Shown here: piece by piece, positions 50,732 through 53,305 of the stretch
Layout of the letters: every line of letters starts with the position of its first letter
Numbering within the stretch: the first letter of the stretch is position 1
Assembly (NCBI RefSeq): GCF_001705035.1
Contig: NZ_MCIG01000014.1
Coordinates: forward strand, 1-53,305
Source: Curtobacterium sp. UCD-KPL2560
GTDB lineage: Bacteria; Actinomycetota; Actinomycetes; Actinomycetales; Microbacteriaceae
Direction: 5' to 3'
DNA: 53,305 nucleotides
Made by a program: the position numbers and the translations under genes
Notes under the pieces: model-generated
The model's database searches: none
What the model saw: only the letters and a program-made list of their open reading frames with translations
Told to the model about the DNA's origin: nothing

Positions 50732-52012
50732 TCAGCGGAACAGCTGCTCCCCCACGTACGACCCCTTCCGCGGTGCCGGCGGGACGGCGAACACCCCGGA
50801 GCCGATGTGCGACACGTACTCGTTCAACCGGTCGGACGCGCCGAGCTTCCGCTGCAGCCGCGTGAAGTGCTCGGGGTCGTTCACGTAGGCCGCGAACAGC
50901 AGCCCGGCGTCGAGCTGGCCGTACTGGTTCAGTCCGTCCGTGTAGTTGTAGCCGCGGCGGAGGATCTTCACGCCGCCGTTGTTCTCGTGCGCAGCGAGCG
51001 CGACGTGGGACCGCGGGTCGATCGCGGTCCCGCCGTCCGACCCGGCGCCGTGTGCGGCGGCGTGGAAGTCCGGCGTCGTGTGCTCGCTCCCGCCGGACAG
51101 CGGCGCCCCCTCGACCTTGGTCCGGCCGAACACGCGCTGCTGGTCGCTCACCACGTCGGCGTCCCACGTCTCCAGGTTCATCCGGATCTTCCGCACGACC
51201 TGGTAGCTCCCGCCCGCCATCCACCCGGCGTCGTCGTCGAGCCACACGAAGCGGTCGTACTCCTCGTCGGTGGTGACGTTGCGGGTGCCGTCCTTGAAGC
51301 CCATCAGGTTGCGCGGGGTCGACTGCGTGGGCCCGGCCGAGGCGCGGCCGAAGCCGATGACCGTCCACCGCACGGTCGCGGTGCCGCGGGCCATCCGCGC
51401 CAGGTCGCGCACCGCGTGGTACGCCACCTGCGGGTCGTCGGCGCAGGCCTGCAGGGACAGGTCGCCGCCGGTCAGGCCGTCCTCGAGCGCGTCGCTCGGC
51501 AGGGTCGGGATCGCCGCGAGGTGCGCCGGCCGCTTGGACGCGAGGCCGAAGCGCTCGTCGAACACGCCGGGACCGAGCCCCACCGTGACCGTGAGCGACG
51601 CGGGCCCGAGGTCGAGCGCCTCGCCCGTGTCCGCGCCGACGCCGTTCCCGTGCGCGGGCTCGACGCTGCCGATCGTCCGACCGGCCTGCAGCTGCGCGAT
51701 CGCCGCGGACCACCGGGCGAGCAGGACCTGCAGCTCGGTCGCGGTCGACGCGGTCAGGTCGAACACCATGAAGACGCAGTGCCGCTGCGGGGTCGTCCGG
51801 ATGCCGCCCTGCGGCTGCCGCGCGGCGGTCGCGTAGAACGGCACCTGCTGCGACAGGTCGATCGACTCGTCGGCGTTCCCCGCGGCACGGAACGGGTCCA
51901 CCCCGGTCGCGGCCGCGGAACCGGCGATCCCGGCGGCCGCCCCGACCCCGGCACCCGCGGCGGCGAGGCCGGCACCGAAGAGCCCTCGGCGGGAGACGTG
52001 CGGTGCGGTCAC
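50732..52012 (-). CDS. efeB: Dyp-type haem peroxidase EfeB
   Basis: A 426-residue peroxidase exported by Tat: SRRGLF with a following hydrophobic stretch forms the twin-arginine signal. The Dyp fingerprint GFKDGTRN is near residue 235, and the ENNGGVKILRRGYNY region is the usual C-terminal part around the haem pocket. Its GTG overlaps the efeO stop by four bases. In EfeUOB it acts on haem or ferrous iron outside the membrane. Confidence 0.92.
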   Translation of the reverse strand: MTAPHVSRRGLFGAGLAAAGAGVGAAAGIAGSAAATGVDPFRAAGNADESIDLSQQVPFYATAARQPQGGIRTTPQRHCVFMVFDLTASTATELQVLLARWSAAIAQLQAGRTIGSVEPAHGNGVGADTGEALDLGPASLTVTVGLGPGVFDERFGLASKRPAHLAAIPTLPSDALEDGLTGGDLSLQACADDPQVAYHAVRDLARMARGTATVRWTVIGFGRASAGPTQSTPRNLMGFKDGTRNVTTDEEYDRFVWLDDDAGWMAGGSYQVVRKIRMNLETWDADVVSDQQRVFGRTKVEGAPLSGGSEHTTPDFHAAAHGAGSDGGTAIDPRSHVALAAHENNGGVKILRRGYNYTDGLNQYGQLDAGLLFAAYVNDPEHFTRLQRKLGASDRLNEYVSHIGSGVFAVPPAPRKGSYVGEQLFR

Positions 52013-53229
52013 GCGGTCGCGACCTTCTCGGCCAGGCGGGAGAGCGGGTCCTGGAGCGCCTGCACCTGCTGCGAGATGCGGTTGGCGTCCTTCGCCTTCG
52101 CGGCGTCGTCCCACGTCGTGAAGCCGCCGAGGGCGTTGCCGTCGCGGAAGCCGTCCATCATCGTGTTCGTCGCGTCGAACTGCGCAGCGATCTGCTTCGT
52201 GAGCGCCGGGTCGACCTTCGTCAGGCCGGGCTTGAGGTACGCGAAGGCCTGCCGGGCGCCCTCGACGTTCGCGGCGAGGTCGACGAGGTCGATGTGGCTG
52301 TACGCCTCCTCCTCGCCGGTGACCTTGTTCGACTGGACCTCCTCGAGGAGCCCGGCCGCGCCGTTCGCCAGGTCCTCGGGCTTGTACTGCAGCGTCGGCA
52401 CGAGCTTCGCGAGGAGCTGCACGTTCTCGGTCAGGTCCGCCGCGGTCTGCTTCGTCGACGCGGTGATCGCACCGGCCTGGAACAGGTCCTTCTCGACGGC
52501 GTGGAAGCCGCTCCAGCCCACGGCGTCATCGAGGTTCGACGCACGCATGTCCACGAGGTAGTCGAGGTTGCCGGCGTTGTCCGTCGCGCTGTGCCCCTTC
52601 TTCACGAAGCCGTCGACGTCGCTCTCGACGTGCTCGTAGAACGGCCGGGCAGCCGCGTAGTCCCGCTTCGCCGCCTCGAGGTCGCCCTTGTCGACGTCGG
52701 CCTGGAGCTGCTGGACGGCGGTCACCATGTCGGTGACCTGGCCGTCGACGTACGTCGCGTAGCCCTTCGCACCGTCGGCGAGCAGGGCCGCGGCACTGCT
52801 CCCCGCGGTCGCGGCGGCCTTGCCGGTGACGGTGAAGTCGGTGAGCTCCTCGGTCGCCCCGGGGCAGTACACCTGGTACTTCCCACCCGTGAGCGTCGCG
52901 GTGAAGGTCACCGGGGCCAGACCGGGCGCGAGGTTCTCCTTCTCGCCGAGGATCCGCTGGTCCTGCAGCAGCTCGACCTCGGTGATCGCGGTCGAGCTCT
53001 GGTTCTCGACGCGGAACGTGACGGGGCCCGCGGGGACCTTCGTGGTCGACACGGCGCAGGCGTCGGAACCGTCGTTCGTCAGGGTGATGGTGACGCGCGA
53101 GACCTTCCCGGTGCCGCCGGTGGCGTCGTCGGCGGGGGTGCTCGCGGCGCAGCCGGTGAGCGCGAGGGCGGTGACGGTGCCGAGGGCACCGAGGGCGATC
53201 AGGGGTCGGACGGTCCTACCGAACGGCAT
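52009..53229 (-). CDS. efeO: Iron uptake lipoprotein EfeO
   Basis: A 406-residue lipoprotein with lipobox LTGC (Cys27), an N-terminal cupredoxin-like domain (about 40-140, with a late YCPG that could bind metal) and a C-terminal M75/imelysin domain (about 150-406) with the HxxE motif in GFHAVE (about 242). It binds and delivers iron to the EfeU permease. AAGGAG (complement of 53238-53243) precedes the ATG. efeU is not in the window and would be upstream, past the right edge. Confidence 0.93.
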   Translation of the reverse strand: MPFGRTVRPLIALGALGTVTALALTGCAASTPADDATGGTGKVSRVTITLTNDGSDACAVSTTKVPAGPVTFRVENQSSTAITEVELLQDQRILGEKENLAPGLAPVTFTATLTGGKYQVYCPGATEELTDFTVTGKAAATAGSSAAALLADGAKGYATYVDGQVTDMVTAVQQLQADVDKGDLEAAKRDYAAARPFYEHVESDVDGFVKKGHSATDNAGNLDYLVDMRASNLDDAVGWSGFHAVEKDLFQAGAITASTKQTAADLTENVQLLAKLVPTLQYKPEDLANGAAGLLEEVQSNKVTGEEEAYSHIDLVDLAANVEGARQAFAYLKPGLTKVDPALTKQIAAQFDATNTMMDGFRDGNALGGFTTWDDAAKAKDANRISQQVQALQDPLSRLAEKVATA

Positions 53230-53305
53230 GGTCGAGGCTCCTTGCAGGGACGTCGGCGGGCGGTCCGCGCGACGGGTCGGTTCCGGGGGTGGTGGTCGTG
53301 GGGGC

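Overview
The window is about 53 kb of very GC-rich actinobacterial DNA. The many GTG starts, four-base ATGA/GTGA gene overlaps, apparently leaderless genes and a LAXTG-type sorting signal fit Microbacteriaceae (a Curtobacterium-like organism is my best guess, by inference only). It holds one complete-looking temperate siphophage prophage (about 75-40272) followed by about 13 kb of ordinary chromosome.

The prophage sits in the 3' part of a tRNA-Arg(ACG) gene. A 48-bp identical direct repeat (75-122 and 40225-40272) marks attL and attR, so the excised circle would be 40,150 bp. The intact tRNA is rebuilt at the right end, and the phage also carries its own copy of the tRNA terminator. Left to right: a tyrosine integrase; a leftward immunity pair (ImmA-like metallopeptidase and Xre repressor) with a divergent early promoter and shared operator-like sites; a rightward early operon with an AAA ATPase, YqaJ-type exonuclease and RecT annealing protein, DUF2303 protein, RuvC-like resolvase, HNH nuclease, replication initiator and probable helicase loader, SSB and many small proteins; a roughly 480-bp gene-poor gap; then the late operon: terS, terL, portal, MuF-like minor head protein, scaffold, major capsid, head-tail connectors, major tail protein with an Ig-like domain, a tail assembly chaperone pair with a -1 slippery site, tape measure, tail tip proteins, an M15 endolysin, holin-like proteins and a membrane-anchored collagen-like protein.

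Three places look like accessory cargo transcribed against the phage genes: a small membrane protein (9237-9530), a zinc-ribbon plus DUF4145-like gene wedged between terS and terL (16490-17122), and a seven-gene leftward cluster at the right end (37397-40051) with a GntR-family regulator, two related small proteins and three membrane proteins. These are the best candidates for lysogenic conversion or phage-exclusion functions.

The flanking chromosome carries a dienelactone hydrolase, glucose-6-phosphate dehydrogenase (zwf), a Gfo/Idh/MocA oxidoreductase, a pyruvate-oxidase-like ThDP enzyme, a cell-wall-anchored 5'-nucleotidase, an ABC exporter, and the efeO-efeB part of an iron uptake operon whose upstream partner would lie beyond the right edge.
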